From DASWVC01 sp036401335 (lineage in GTDB: Bacteria > Verrucomicrobiota > Verrucomicrobiia > Chthoniobacterales > JAFAMB01): 5,169 nt of DNA. The position numbers were made by a program, and so were the translations under genes. The stretch lies in NCBI GenBank assembly GCA_036401335.1, contig DASWVC010000285.1, positions 1-5,169 on the forward strand. The letters are read 5' to 3'. Below the pieces are notes generated by a model. It worked only from the letters and a program-made list of their open reading frames with translations. It had not been told where the DNA came from and made no database searches. Shown in pieces: positions 4,911-5,169 of the stretch (position 1 is its first letter; every line of letters starts with the position of its first letter).

Positions 4911-5169
4911 ATGAAAGCTGTTTTATTCCCTGGAAATAAAAAGGTGGAGGTAATTGATCGCCCGGACCCGGTGCCTGGCTTTGGTGAGGTCCTTATCAAA
5001 ATGCGGGCCTCCGCACTGTGTCGGAGCGACATGAGCATTTATTATGGGAAACCGGTCCTTGCCAGTGAGGCCGCTAAAACCGGCCTTGTCGTTCCCGGTC
5101 ACGAACCGGCCGGCGAAGTGGTGGAGGTCGGCGCAGGGGCGGACGGAATCAGAGTGGGGGACCGGGTGG
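4911..5169 (+). CDS. Zinc-dependent MDR-family alcohol/polyol dehydrogenase, 3'-partial
   Basis: First 86 codons of a medium-chain dehydrogenase/reductase, cut by the window end; complete members are about 330-350 residues. The visible part is the GroES-like catalytic domain: an MKAVLFPG start strand (1-8), the PVPGFGEVLIKM segment (20-31), ASALCRSD (33-40) with presumed catalytic zinc ligand C37, and VVPGHEPAGEVVEVG (60-74) with H64 and E65 followed by VGDRV (82-86). The C37/H64-E65 pattern is that of zinc-binding MDR enzymes such as alcohol, sorbitol and threonine dehydrogenases. The Rossmann NAD(P)-binding domain lies outside the window, so cofactor and substrate cannot be judged. The ATG at 4911 is chosen because MKAV is the usual family start; GAGG (4897-4900) ten bases upstream is a distant ribosome-binding site. 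A role in polyol/ketose interconversion with the epimerase is possible but unproven. Confidence 0.92.
   Translation, partial: MKAVLFPGNKKVEVIDRPDPVPGFGEVLIKMRASALCRSDMSIYYGKPVLASEAAKTGLVVPGHEPAGEVVEVGAGADGIRVGDRV

Noticed and set aside
4670..5038. Reverse-strand 122-codon frame across the dehydrogenase start
   Set aside because: It overlaps the conserved GroES-like domain of the dehydrogenase and has no recognisable motif.
1..5169. CRISPR array, tRNA/rRNA, insertion sequence, integrase or toxin-antitoxin genes
   Set aside because: No regularly spaced repeats, no tRNA cloverleaf-type sequence, no terminal inverted repeats with a transposase, and no such protein motifs were seen on either strand.

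Overview
The window looks like bacterial chromosome of moderate-to-high GC. It carries two and a half metabolic gene groups, all on the + strand. Gene content (a CUT2-type sugar ABC transporter, a D-tagatose/D-psicose 3-epimerase-type sugar epimerase, a flavin-binding PNPOx-fold protein and a zinc-dependent MDR dehydrogenase), long non-coding gaps and weak Shine-Dalgarno sequences suggest a free-living heterotroph with a large genome. Verrucomicrobia-, Acidobacteria- or Proteobacteria-like lineages are all possible. The sequence alone does not fix the taxon.

Layout. Bases 2-1516 encode a double-ATPase subunit of a sugar ABC importer; its first few codons lie before the window. Its stop overlaps the start of an RbsC-type permease (1513-2490) in an ATGA junction, so the two are one translationally coupled unit. 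A 162-base spacer with several small inverted repeats follows. Next is a sugar 3-epimerase (2653-3498) in which every metal-binding and catalytic residue of the D-tagatose 3-epimerase family can be picked out. A 443-base gap (3499-3941) contains a nested inverted-repeat structure and a terminator-like hairpin. A PNPOx-fold protein (3942-4490) follows. After a second gap of 420 bases (4491-4910), with a possible folded leader, comes the first 86 codons of a zinc-binding alcohol/polyol-type dehydrogenase (4911 to the window end).

How the genes may work together. The transporter pair would import a monosaccharide, with the binding-protein gene presumably upstream of the window. The epimerase would invert C3 of a ketose (for example D-allulose/D-fructose or D-tagatose/D-sorbose). 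The dehydrogenase downstream could oxidise or reduce a related polyol or sugar, but it is separated by an unrelated-looking gene and two long gaps, so that link is weak. No phage, transposon, CRISPR, tRNA or rRNA signal was found. I see no clear undescribed system. The most unusual items are non-coding: mutually exclusive inverted repeats downstream of the epimerase, an operator-like palindrome behind the permease, and a foldable leader ahead of the dehydrogenase.
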